Assembly (NCBI GenBank): GCA_050288625.1
Contig: JBNKEE010000035.1
Location: 1-12,367, forward strand
Direction: 5' to 3'
DNA from: JAAGZL01 sp050288625
GTDB lineage: Bacteria; Pseudomonadota; Gammaproteobacteria; Chromatiales; Chromatiaceae
Length of the DNA: 12,367 bases
A program made the position numbers and the translations under genes. The notes beneath the pieces are model-generated. The model ran no database searches, was not told the DNA's origin, and worked only from the letters and a program-made list of their open reading frames with translations. Below, in pieces: positions 6,280 to 12,367 of the stretch. The first letter of the stretch is position 1, and each line of letters starts with the position of its first letter.

Positions 6280-8004
6280 TCATCTCGATTTGTTTGTCTG
6301 GGGCGATCCTGGAAACAGGGTCATGTAATAATAATCTATATGCCACTGCAATCTCTTTCTGTCAGCGTTAAGTAACCTTTCCTGCAATGGGTCGTTTTCA
6401 AGCAATAATACCCAGGATGAAGGCTGCTGCATCACCCTGTTATACAACTGCTCTTGAGGTTCAATCTGGATATTTCTTTTCAGATACCAGCGTACAGCAT
6501 GTTCATAACCACTGCCACCACCATAGAGTACTGCATCTTCGGGCAGCATACTTGCAATTTTCTCCGCAGCGATCCTGGGACTCAACCGCTGCTTCAATAC
6601 CGGTCTTACTCCTATGGAGAAAGGCCAGACCAGGCTCCAAATCGTTGCCGCAAGACCGAACACTAATAGATACTTGTTGCGCTTAACGCTGCCGATCACT
6701 GCAAGTAGCGCCGATAGGACCATGGCCCCAATGGCTACGGCAACCGGAATCGGATGCTGCAAAATCAGATCCAGCACCGCTGATAACTGACTGCTGCCCC
6801 CGCGATTTCTGCCTTTAAACAACCACTGCATAACCCAATCAGTATCGCTATATACGCCGACTAGCAACATAGCTAAAACCACAGTAAGCAAAAAGGCCAA
6901 GACCGAAGATATGAGCAGCATCCGTCCATGTCGTTTGCTGATAGCGTCTCCAACCTTATCCCAGTAGAATCCCATCATCAGAGAAAATGGAGCCATGATT
7001 GGTAACAGATAACGCGCAGCCTTTTTACCTCCCAGGCTAAACAGGATAAGTCCACCTATAAACCAGATCAGCATGGATTTGATGCCAGAATTCCTTTCAT
7101 CTCTGGCAGCACCTATCCCAACCACTATAGCCATGGGCAAAAACAGAGACCAGGGAAATAGCCCAACCAGGATGTGTGGCAGATAGTAGGTAATGGGTTG
7201 ACCGCCCTGCGCAGCCACATTGCTACTGCCGTGCCACCATTGCGCCAATTGTCCAAAAAGAAAGTTGCTGGCCAGGCCTGAAGGCGCTGTCATAGCCAGT
7301 AAGACGTACCATGGAAGAGCCAAGGCAAAAAACAGCAGAATGCCACTGATCGGTATATAGCTGCGCCAGTTGCTCTTATTCGGGCTATTCAACAACAAGA
7401 TGGCCGCAACCACCAACGGGAAAAGGACCCCTACAGGCCCCTTAGTCAGAACGGCCAGGGCACTCAATGTATAAAAACCATAGATCCACCGCTGTTCATG
7501 ACTCCTGTCTAACGCCTGCCAGAAACAGTAGACGGAAGACAGGATCAAGAAGCTAAAAAATACATCCATCCTTGCGGCAGAGCTATTTTCTAAAAACACT
7601 ATGGAAGTGGATAACACCAATGCGGAATAAACTGCCGCCCGATAGCCGAACATCTTGCGTCCGAACAAAAACACCAAATAGATAGAACCGATGGCCGACA
7701 TAGCCGAAGTCAACCGCATGGCCCAGTTCTGCCAATCGAAGGGCGCTCCCGTCAGGACGAGCATCCAATGATACAAGGGTGGTTTCGTCAACGTATGGCC
7801 GGAAACCTCGTGATTGAGAGAAGGTAAAATATAGTTCCCCCGCTCCAACATCTCACGCGCAATCTCTGCCGCACGCGCTTCTCCTGCACTTATCAGGTCT
7901 GCTCCCATGTTTGAGAGAAAATAGGCAATACTTAGCAGAATAGTCAGGACCAGCAATAGCAGGGAGACCATTCGTTCTTTATTGGTTTCGACTCCTATTG
8001 GCAT
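6280..8004 (-). CDS. ArnT-like GT39 family membrane glycosyltransferase
   Basis: Polytopic inner-membrane enzyme of the PMT/ArnT superfamily, expected to take a sugar from a polyprenyl-phosphate donor on the periplasmic side and attach it to lipid A or another envelope acceptor. From the chosen start it is 574 residues, with about a dozen hydrophobic segments and a soluble C-terminal tail. Family marks are GEARAAEIAREMLERGNY (41-58), LTKPPLYHWML (72-82) and LTKGPVGVLFP (186-196). Most relatives read DEARYAEIAREM at the first motif; here the leading Asp, thought to be catalytic, is Gly41, while Glu42 remains. The start at 8004 is preferred because an in-frame ATG at 8052 overlaps a TATAAT box and has no ribosome site, while 8004 has GGCGGGGAT upstream. 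It is first gene of the cassette with GT2 and LAB_N. Confidence 0.88.
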   Translation of the reverse strand: MPIGVETNKERMVSLLLLVLTILLSIAYFLSNMGADLISAGEARAAEIAREMLERGNYILPSLNHEVSGHTLTKPPLYHWMLVLTGAPFDWQNWAMRLTSAMSAIGSIYLVFLFGRKMFGYRAAVYSALVLSTSIVFLENSSAARMDVFFSFLILSSVYCFWQALDRSHEQRWIYGFYTLSALAVLTKGPVGVLFPLVVAAILLLNSPNKSNWRSYIPISGILLFFALALPWYVLLAMTAPSGLASNFLFGQLAQWWHGSSNVAAQGGQPITYYLPHILVGLFPWSLFLPMAIVVGIGAARDERNSGIKSMLIWFIGGLILFSLGGKKAARYLLPIMAPFSLMMGFYWDKVGDAISKRHGRMLLISSVLAFLLTVVLAMLLVGVYSDTDWVMQWLFKGRNRGGSSQLSAVLDLILQHPIPVAVAIGAMVLSALLAVIGSVKRNKYLLVFGLAATIWSLVWPFSIGVRPVLKQRLSPRIAAEKIASMLPEDAVLYGGGSGYEHAVRWYLKRNIQIEPQEQLYNRVMQQPSSWVLLLENDPLQERLLNADRKRLQWHIDYYYMTLFPGSPQTNKSR

Positions 8005-8050
8005 CCTCAGAAATATCCCCGCCCCAGACGTCAGTCCCGAAAAAGACAGC

Positions 8051-8056
8051 ATTATA
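8051..8056 (-). promoter_or_regulatory. TATAAT -10 box for the glycosyltransferase cassette
   Basis: Reading leftwards on the minus strand, GGTATATAATGC contains a perfect sigma70 -10 hexamer. Its 3' end coincides with an in-frame ATG (8052-8050), which therefore cannot be translated from this promoter. Transcription would begin near 8044. The -35 region is not close to consensus. Confidence 0.4.
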
Positions 8057-8196
8057 TACCAGAATCATGCTGGATAATGCTGCATCCAATAGAATTTATC
8101 CTTCGGCATTTAGATTAAAACAGTAGTTACTTCATGGTTTTATTTCTTTGAAATATTTATGGATTCCCCCTCCAATATCTGTACGAACTTTAGTAA

Positions 8197-8218
8197 AATT
8201 ATTCCCATAGGACTAATT
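8197..8218. promoter_or_regulatory. Operator-like inverted repeat upstream of the TsdA-like operon
   Basis: AATTATTCC (8197-8205) and GGACTAATT (8210-8218) are inverted copies with 8 of 9 positions pairing across a 4-base CATA spacer. The geometry suits a dimeric repressor or activator. It overlaps the best plus-strand -10 candidate (TAAAAT, 8194-8199), so bound protein would block transcription. The regulator is unknown and no regulator gene of this type is in the window. Confidence 0.35.
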
Positions 8219-8312
8219 ACATCATCACGGAAGAGATCAGGGCAGCTGTTCTCTTTTTTTGCGTAATCTAAGGACTGTTGCTTTGAAATTGATAAGAACA
8301 ATAAAGATGTTT

Positions 8313-8326
8313 GGAGGAGACACTTG
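8313..8326 (+). promoter_or_regulatory. Strong Shine-Dalgarno site fixing a TTG start
   Basis: GGAGGAGA at 8313-8320 lies 6 bases (from GGAGG) before TTG at 8324. No in-frame ATG precedes it, and the next in-frame Met falls well inside the protein, past the membrane anchor. The near-perfect ribosome site therefore decides the TTG start. Confidence 0.8.
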
Positions 8327-9703
8327 CGCGTCAGATTTGATTTTATCTGGTGGCATTATGTAGTTATCGCAGTAACCATTATAGTCCCATTCTGGATTAT
8401 CAGCAGTGATAGCTATCACTTTCGCACAGATACCCTTCCCGAAAGCCCGCTCTGTCAGCAAGATATCGGGGCCGAGATGGGGCGATATGGTCACACGGAA
8501 GACATGCTCTGGCGTGGGTGCCTTATAGCCTCAGAGACGGACCTCTATCTATCACGCTATACCAAGACAAATAATCTCTTTGAGGCAGATAAAACAGCCT
8601 CGAAGCGCAGCTGTCTTGATTGCCATGACGGCACAAATGCTCCTCTATTCTCGGACATGTGGAGCAGATTTCCCCGTTTTAATCCGCGAAAAAACCGGAT
8701 GGAAGATTTTGCTCAAGCCATACAAGACGAGATCAAGCTTCGTTACAACGGAACTCGCCCCGGTCGTACAGATTCGGCCATTACCGCCATATATATATAT
8801 GCATTTACCAAAGCCAAACAGAAAGGCGCAATGTTTCAAGTGGAAGACCCATCGCACCACCCCCTTTCAGAACAACAATTCACCGCATTAAAACCAACTG
8901 ATGGGTGTAAAGAAATCTTCCTGAAGAAAGGTATGCCAAAAGGTATCAATGCCCAATTCGTAGTAAAAGGATGCAACGAGGTCACAGACACTGGACGCTA
9001 TGTTTCACCCCTGTTGCGCATATGGAGCACTGGAATGAAGTGCAGCTCCTGCCATATCAATTCAGGAAATATGCCTTACGCAGGAGATCTGGGGCAAGCT
9101 GCCGTATTAATGCCTACCATGATGACAGACCGCAATAAGCCAACCCGCTTTGATCGCCGCGTGTTAAGGTGCTACGCCCGCTCAATGAACTGGTTCGATC
9201 TCGGAACAGAGTCACCGGTTCTACCTTACGTTCGCATCTACTCAAATTGGTTGGCACAGAAAGATGGCTTGCAGATCGGCGTTCTATATCCCGGACGCGG
9301 CATGCCCAGACTTTATGACACATTGGGACAAGGGTCCAGTATTTTGGCTGGAGAAAAGATCTATAAAACGGTCTGCAGTGGATGCCATGGTAAGAACGGC
9401 TGGGGTGGTGTCGGTAAAATATACAAAGGCTATGAGCCCCCTCCTTTGGCTGGCCCATATAGCTATAACAATGCAGCTGGACTTGCCAAACGCGATCGTC
9501 TGGCAGGGTTCATCTACTTCAATATGCCACCTGGCGCATCACACCAACGACACGCATTGACAGTACAGCAGGCCTTGGATGTAGCAGCCTACCTGACTGC
9601 GCAGGGACGACCTGCAGATTTCACCCGCAATAATCAGGCAATGATCTTTCTGAAACATCTATGGCAGAAGTTCCTGTATATGATTGCCGGAGATGGCTCA
9701 TGA
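8324..9703 (+). CDS. Membrane-anchored triheme cytochrome c, TsdA (thiosulfate dehydrogenase)-like with extra N-terminal haem domain
   Basis: A 459-residue periplasmic cytochrome held by an N-terminal signal anchor (residues 8-28). It has three CXXCH haem sites: C97-H101, C240-H244, C351-H355. Residues about 220-435 follow the TsdA layout: GMKCSSCH, then RVLRCYARSMN with Cys283 39 residues after the haem His (the likely His/Cys-ligated active-site haem), YKTVCSGCHGKNGWGG, PPPLAGPYSYNNAAGL, FIYFNMPPG (Met401 a likely ligand of the third haem) and ALDVAAYLTAQGRP. TsdA oxidises thiosulfate to tetrathionate or the reverse. Residues about 90-170 look like a second copy of the first TsdA/SoxA-type haem domain (IQDEIKLRYNG against VLRCYARSMNW), with Glu136 in place of the ligand Cys, so this haem probably only passes electrons. 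The stop overlaps the SulP start. The family call is firm; substrate and direction are inferred. Confidence 0.85.
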   Translation: MRVRFDFIWWHYVVIAVTIIVPFWIISSDSYHFRTDTLPESPLCQQDIGAEMGRYGHTEDMLWRGCLIASETDLYLSRYTKTNNLFEADKTASKRSCLDCHDGTNAPLFSDMWSRFPRFNPRKNRMEDFAQAIQDEIKLRYNGTRPGRTDSAITAIYIYAFTKAKQKGAMFQVEDPSHHPLSEQQFTALKPTDGCKEIFLKKGMPKGINAQFVVKGCNEVTDTGRYVSPLLRIWSTGMKCSSCHINSGNMPYAGDLGQAAVLMPTMMTDRNKPTRFDRRVLRCYARSMNWFDLGTESPVLPYVRIYSNWLAQKDGLQIGVLYPGRGMPRLYDTLGQGSSILAGEKIYKTVCSGCHGKNGWGGVGKIYKGYEPPPLAGPYSYNNAAGLAKRDRLAGFIYFNMPPGASHQRHALTVQQALDVAAYLTAQGRPADFTRNNQAMIFLKHLWQKFLYMIAGDGS

Positions 9704-11301
9704 TCAGTACCTATAAGAGCATAACCAACTCCGAGCAGTTTATTCTCTTCGCCCGCCATGCATTGATTCCAGGCATAGCAACCGCTATCGCTGCATTTCC
9801 ACTTAGTATCGGTTTTGCCATCATTGCCGGCGTACCACCTGAAGTAATGATACTTGCCAGCATCTATTCGGCATTTTTTAATGCCATCTTTGCCAGCTCA
9901 AAATATGGGGTGGGTGGACCAAATACAGCCGCAGCCCTGATCACAGGGGCGGCCATCGCCCCCTTTGCCCCGGCAGAGGGAGTTCTCTATATGGGCTATC
10001 TATTTTCACTGACCGTTATGGTGGGTGTGGTACAGCTTATTTTTAGCCTGATCATAACCCGGATAGACATAATGGACTATGTAAGCAACACAGTTATAGA
10101 CGGGCTTACAGCTGGGATAGGAGCGATATTTATCCTTACTGCTATAAACATGGCAGTCGGTCTATCTCCCGCCGGTCCGAGCCAGTGGAAGATATTCAGC
10201 GGCCTGGCATCAATTGCGCTGATGCTTGACGGGCATGCCAATAGCTATTCCATGATCATTGCTTTTGCCACCATCACTACTGGCGCGGTTTGCTGGTTGA
10301 TAACTCCGTTGAAGCGTTACGCAATCATCATCGGCATCGTGGCCGGCTTTTTGGTCAGCCACATCCTATCCCTTTCTGCTGACACCAAGATAGAGATGGT
10401 AGGATGGGTCGATCTTCCCCTGCTCTCAACATCCCAACCGGACTTTCGCCAAGTATCATGGCCGATACTTTTTAAACTGTTTTCTCCGGCCTTCGCCATC
10501 GCCTTTATCGGATCACTCCAGACCCTATCTATCGCCAAGGCGATCCGAAATCCATACGATGAATATAATCCGGCTAGAGAACTTTTTTCTCAGGGCATGC
10601 AACATCTATTTCTCGGTTTCTTTCACGGAGCTCCGGTTTCCAACTCATTCAATAAGAGCGCGTTCCTAAGGGATATGCATGGTGGAAAACTTGCCCTTAT
10701 AGTATCGGCAATCTTCACAGGATTTTTCGTATCAGAATTTGGCGCAATTATCGCGGCCATCCCCATGCCAGCCCTGGGAGGCTGCCTTATCCTGGTGGGG
10801 ATTGGGATGTTGAACCCTCGCAAGTACAGAGCCCATGTACAATCTGGAGCATTGAGAAAGGTAGTTTTTCTGGCCTCGGCCTTTTCCGTAGTTATATTGA
10901 ATATTCAGACGGCGATCTTTGTTGGCGCCCTGCTCTCCATAGGCCTACACTTCATCAGTTTTTCCAATCCCGATGTCCGCATTATCGCAGAGAAGAGAAG
11001 ATTAATAATTCGTGTAACCGGATCGTTTTTCTTTGTCTCCGGGGCCAAGCTCTATAAACGCGTATATCATCAACTTGTTCGCACCCACAAACAAAGATAT
11101 GAGCGGATAGATGTAGATCTTAAGGGATCACATATCTATTCCAGCGAGATGATGGAGCCAGACTGGCTACACCAGTTACTGAACCTTACCGATCAGGTAT
11201 GGCTGATATGTCTGGAACGGCAACGTGGCGACATGGAAAAGCTACTGCGTACTATGCACCTACCATCGGGGTGCCAGATCGTCTACGACGATTTCTATTA
11301 G
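9700..11301 (+). CDS. SulP/SLC26 family anion transporter with divergent C-terminal STAS-like domain
   Basis: A 533-residue inner-membrane transporter of the SulP family (sulfate, bicarbonate, dicarboxylate and related anions). The N-terminal half has the family's TM1-TM3 pattern: FPLSIGFAIIAGVPPEVM (33-50) and SSKYGVGGPNTAAALITG (66-83). GAPVSNSFNKSAF (310-322) matches the later conserved loop. The usual acidic residue on TM8 appears as Gln274 in FIGSLQTLSIAKAI. Residues about 425-533 resemble a STAS domain by length and pattern but lack the DSSG phosphorylation loop (GSHIYSSEMME instead). The start at 9700 is chosen because GGAGA (9689-9693) lies 6 bases upstream and ATG overlaps the cytochrome stop as ATGA; an in-frame ATG at 9661 inside the cytochrome gene would add 13 unlikely residues. 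The substrate is unknown; coupling to a TsdA-like enzyme suggests a sulfur oxyanion. Confidence 0.88.
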   Translation: MISTYKSITNSEQFILFARHALIPGIATAIAAFPLSIGFAIIAGVPPEVMILASIYSAFFNAIFASSKYGVGGPNTAAALITGAAIAPFAPAEGVLYMGYLFSLTVMVGVVQLIFSLIITRIDIMDYVSNTVIDGLTAGIGAIFILTAINMAVGLSPAGPSQWKIFSGLASIALMLDGHANSYSMIIAFATITTGAVCWLITPLKRYAIIIGIVAGFLVSHILSLSADTKIEMVGWVDLPLLSTSQPDFRQVSWPILFKLFSPAFAIAFIGSLQTLSIAKAIRNPYDEYNPARELFSQGMQHLFLGFFHGAPVSNSFNKSAFLRDMHGGKLALIVSAIFTGFFVSEFGAIIAAIPMPALGGCLILVGIGMLNPRKYRAHVQSGALRKVVFLASAFSVVILNIQTAIFVGALLSIGLHFISFSNPDVRIIAEKRRLIIRVTGSFFFVSGAKLYKRVYHQLVRTHKQRYERIDVDLKGSHIYSSEMMEPDWLHQLLNLTDQVWLICLERQRGDMEKLLRTMHLPSGCQIVYDDFY

Positions 11302-11302
11302 A

Positions 11303-12001
11303 TCATCCAAACAGCTGCGGATTAGCCGGTTTCTTGGCCACATCATCCCTCAGATATTGTGGCAGAGCATCCTCTGCGGGGACAGCGTCACCCTGCTCCA
11401 AACCATACACTCCCAATAGCGCCACATCGTGGGCGCTGCAGTGAAGATCTGTGGTAACCGATTCCAGCCCATCAGCAACCCGTCCGGACAACTCATCCCT
11501 GTATGTTTCCCAGCCGCTGCCCACACCGCGCCAGCCTGCACCTACAGGTTTAGTAACCTTATCGGCGGCAGCGATCTCATCGGGAAAGACTGCATCCATC
11601 AGACCCGAATCCTGTAGTTGATAACATCCCCAGTACACCTCCTGCATGCGGGCATCGAACGCCGGCAGTACCTTGGTGTATCCAGACTGACGATAATGCA
11701 CCTGGGCCAGGGCAGCCAAGGTGGAGACCCGCACTACTGGAAGACCCGCCCCCAGGGCAACCCCCTGGGCCACTCCCGCCGCGATACGCACCCCGGTAAA
11801 AGAACCGGGGCCACAGCCGAATGCCAGGCCGTCCAACTGGGTCGGTTTGATACCCGCCTCATCCAGCAGCCCATCCAGCATAGGCATGATCAATTCGCTA
11901 TGCTTACGCGGCTGCACCACATAGCGCAGGGAGATGTCACCGTCGATAAACAGTGCGGCGGAACAGGCCTCGGCGGCGGTTTCTATGGCTAGGAGTTTCA
12001 T
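11303..12001 (-). CDS. tsaB: tRNA threonylcarbamoyladenosine biosynthesis protein TsaB
   Basis: Cytoplasmic ASKHA-fold partner of TsaD and TsaE in making the t6A modification at position 37 of ANN-decoding tRNAs. The 232-residue product begins MKLLAIETAAEACSAALF and carries PRKHSELIMPMLDGLL (31-46), the GCGPGSFTGVRIA signature (62-74) and STLAALAQ (93-100); its length is typical of gammaproteobacterial TsaB (YeaZ). It is convergent with the SulP gene, with a single base between stop codons, so no terminator can lie between them. TATAAT at 12015-12010 sits only 8 bases before the ATG and no Shine-Dalgarno site is present (CCCCACCC precedes the start), which suggests an almost leaderless transcript, or readthrough from the upstream minus-strand gene. 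Confidence 0.95.
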   Translation of the reverse strand: MKLLAIETAAEACSAALFIDGDISLRYVVQPRKHSELIMPMLDGLLDEAGIKPTQLDGLAFGCGPGSFTGVRIAAGVAQGVALGAGLPVVRVSTLAALAQVHYRQSGYTKVLPAFDARMQEVYWGCYQLQDSGLMDAVFPDEIAAADKVTKPVGAGWRGVGSGWETYRDELSGRVADGLESVTTDLHCSAHDVALLGVYGLEQGDAVPAEDALPQYLRDDVAKKPANPQLFG

Positions 12002-12009
12002 GGGTGGGG

Positions 12010-12015
12010 ATTATA
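12010..12015 (-). promoter_or_regulatory. TATAAT -10 box immediately before tsaB
   Basis: A perfect -10 hexamer on the minus strand with TTGGCC (12040 to 12035) as a 4-of-6 -35 match at a long 19-base spacing. Transcription is expected to start at about 12003-12001, at or just before the tsaB ATG. Confidence 0.4.
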
Positions 12016-12048
12016 TATGGCTAACGAGTTTTGAGGCCAATCTTCTGC

Positions 12049-12283
12049 TCCCTCTCCTCTGGGGGAAAGCACCCTAAATGGCATAAAGGTTGGGGTGAGG
12101 GGTATTTCTACAAATCCCACCATCGTCATCCCCGTGCAGGTGGGACGAAAGCGCGTAGCGCGTTGCACGCCCGACAGGTCGGCCCAAATGGTGAACGTAG
12201 CGAATAATCTAGTCCCCTCTCCCTTGAGGGAGAGGGAGTATCAACGACGAACATAAAGTCATATTCCCCAGGGGAGAGGGAAT
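12049..12283. repeat. Non-coding, hairpin-rich dispersed-repeat region
   Basis: No gene is visible. The block is framed by two inverted copies: TCCCTCTCCTCTGGGGGAA (12049-12067) and the reverse complement of 12264-12281, TCCCTCTCCCCTGGGGAA. Inside lie TTGGGGTGAGGGG, a tail often seen in proteobacterial intergenic repeats; CGTGCA (12133-12138) pairing with TGCACG (12164-12169) around GCGCGTAGCGC; CCGAC/GTCGG (12171-12175, 12178-12182); and CCCTCTCCCT/AGGGAGAGGG (12215-12236). The motif runs resemble REP-like intergenic repeats in general character, but no named family is assigned. It lies between two genes on the same strand, so in RNA it would form several stems. Confidence 0.65.
12215..12236. 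repeat. Near-perfect 22-base palindrome
   Basis: CCCTCTCCCT followed by TG and then AGGGAGAGGG: ten-base arms that pair completely around a 2-base centre. It is the most stable stem in the repeat block. Neither strand has the T-tract of a standard terminator. Confidence 0.7.
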
Positions 12284-12367
12284 CTACTCAGCAGCCGCAA
12301 AAAACTCCCGCACATCCCCCAACTCCCTAGTCCGCGCCATCGCCGGCATGCTATTGAGAAAGGTATG
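12284..12367 (-). CDS. C-terminal end of an unidentified protein (runs off the right edge)
   Basis: On the minus strand an open frame enters from the right edge and ends at a TAG (12286-12284), giving the last 27 residues, which include ARTRELGDVREFFAAAE at the C terminus. The mix of residues (alternating charged and hydrophobic, Ala/Glu-rich end) looks like a real helical C terminus, and coding density before the repeat block makes a gene end here likely. It is too short to name. It would be upstream of tsaB on the same strand, about 280 bases away. Confidence 0.45.
   Translation of the reverse strand, partial: HTFLNSMPAMARTRELGDVREFFAAAE

Larger units (their letters stand above)
8005..8323. 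promoter_or_regulatory. Divergent regulatory region between the GT39 cassette and the TsdA-like operon
   Basis: About 320 AT-rich bases with no supported gene. On the minus strand a perfect TATAAT (8056 to 8051) with a weak -35 can drive the glycosyltransferase cassette, giving a leader of about 40 nt to the ATG at 8004. On the plus strand TAAAAT at 8194-8199 is the best -10 candidate for the cytochrome operon. Its -35 position (TCCAAT, 8171-8176, 17-base spacer) is poor, which would fit an activator-dependent promoter. An inverted repeat overlaps this -10. No sigma54-type -24/-12 pair or intrinsic terminator was found. Confidence 0.4.

Noticed and set aside
6387..6686. Plus-strand open frames of 70-99 codons within the GT39 gene
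   Set aside because: They lie antisense to the GT39 coding region, which is clearly genuine, and have His/Ser-rich nonsense-like translations.
8235..8265. Possible sigma54 promoter before the cytochrome gene
   Set aside because: GG and TGC doublets are present but not at the required GG-N10-GC spacing.
8788..8802. TA-repeat run inside the cytochrome gene as a regulatory or unstable repeat
   Set aside because: It encodes the in-frame IYIYA helix of the first haem domain and is short.
11199..11992. Plus-strand open frames after the SulP stop and across tsaB
   Set aside because: They are antisense to tsaB, whose GPGSFTG signature and typical N terminus fix the true frame.

Overview
The window (roughly half GC) looks like a piece of a gammaproteobacterial chromosome. 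The cysS / ppiB / lpxH neighbourhood is the arrangement known from Escherichia coli and relatives (cysS divergent from ppiB-lpxH). LpxH implies a lipid A outer membrane, and tsaB is a normal housekeeping neighbour. A TsdA-like multihaem cytochrome next to a SulP anion transporter suggests a respiratory organism that handles inorganic sulfur compounds, perhaps a relative of the sulfur-oxidising Chromatiales/Thiotrichales. That placement is inference; there is no rRNA gene or other marker here. No tRNA, rRNA, CRISPR array, transposase or phage gene was seen.

Left part (1-2664): the first 212 codons of cysS run off the left edge on the minus strand. Divergent from it, a plus-strand cluster encodes an exported cyclophilin (ppiA-like), a cytoplasmic cyclophilin (ppiB-like) and the lipid A enzyme LpxH.

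Centre (2814-8004): a 796-residue regulatory protein fuses a complete Hanks-type Ser/Thr kinase, an HDOD domain and a GAF domain. It converges, with a 9-base gap, on a minus-strand three-gene cassette transcribed in the order GT39/ArnT-like membrane glycosyltransferase, GT2 polyprenyl-phosphate glycosyltransferase, and a small LAB_N membrane protein. Together these look like a lipid-linked sugar pathway: charge the carrier lipid, flip it, and transfer the sugar to an envelope acceptor.

Right part (8005-12367): a roughly 320-base intergenic region with an operator-like inverted repeat leads into a two-gene operon. It encodes a membrane-anchored triheme cytochrome related to thiosulfate dehydrogenase TsdA with an extra N-terminal haem domain (TTG start, strong Shine-Dalgarno site). 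Its stop overlaps the start of a SulP/SLC26-type transporter in ATGA. This pair is the best candidate for an undescribed functional unit. tsaB converges on the transporter from the other strand and may be translated from an almost leaderless mRNA. Beyond it lie about 280 bases of non-coding, hairpin-rich dispersed-repeat sequence and the last codons of an unidentified minus-strand gene.
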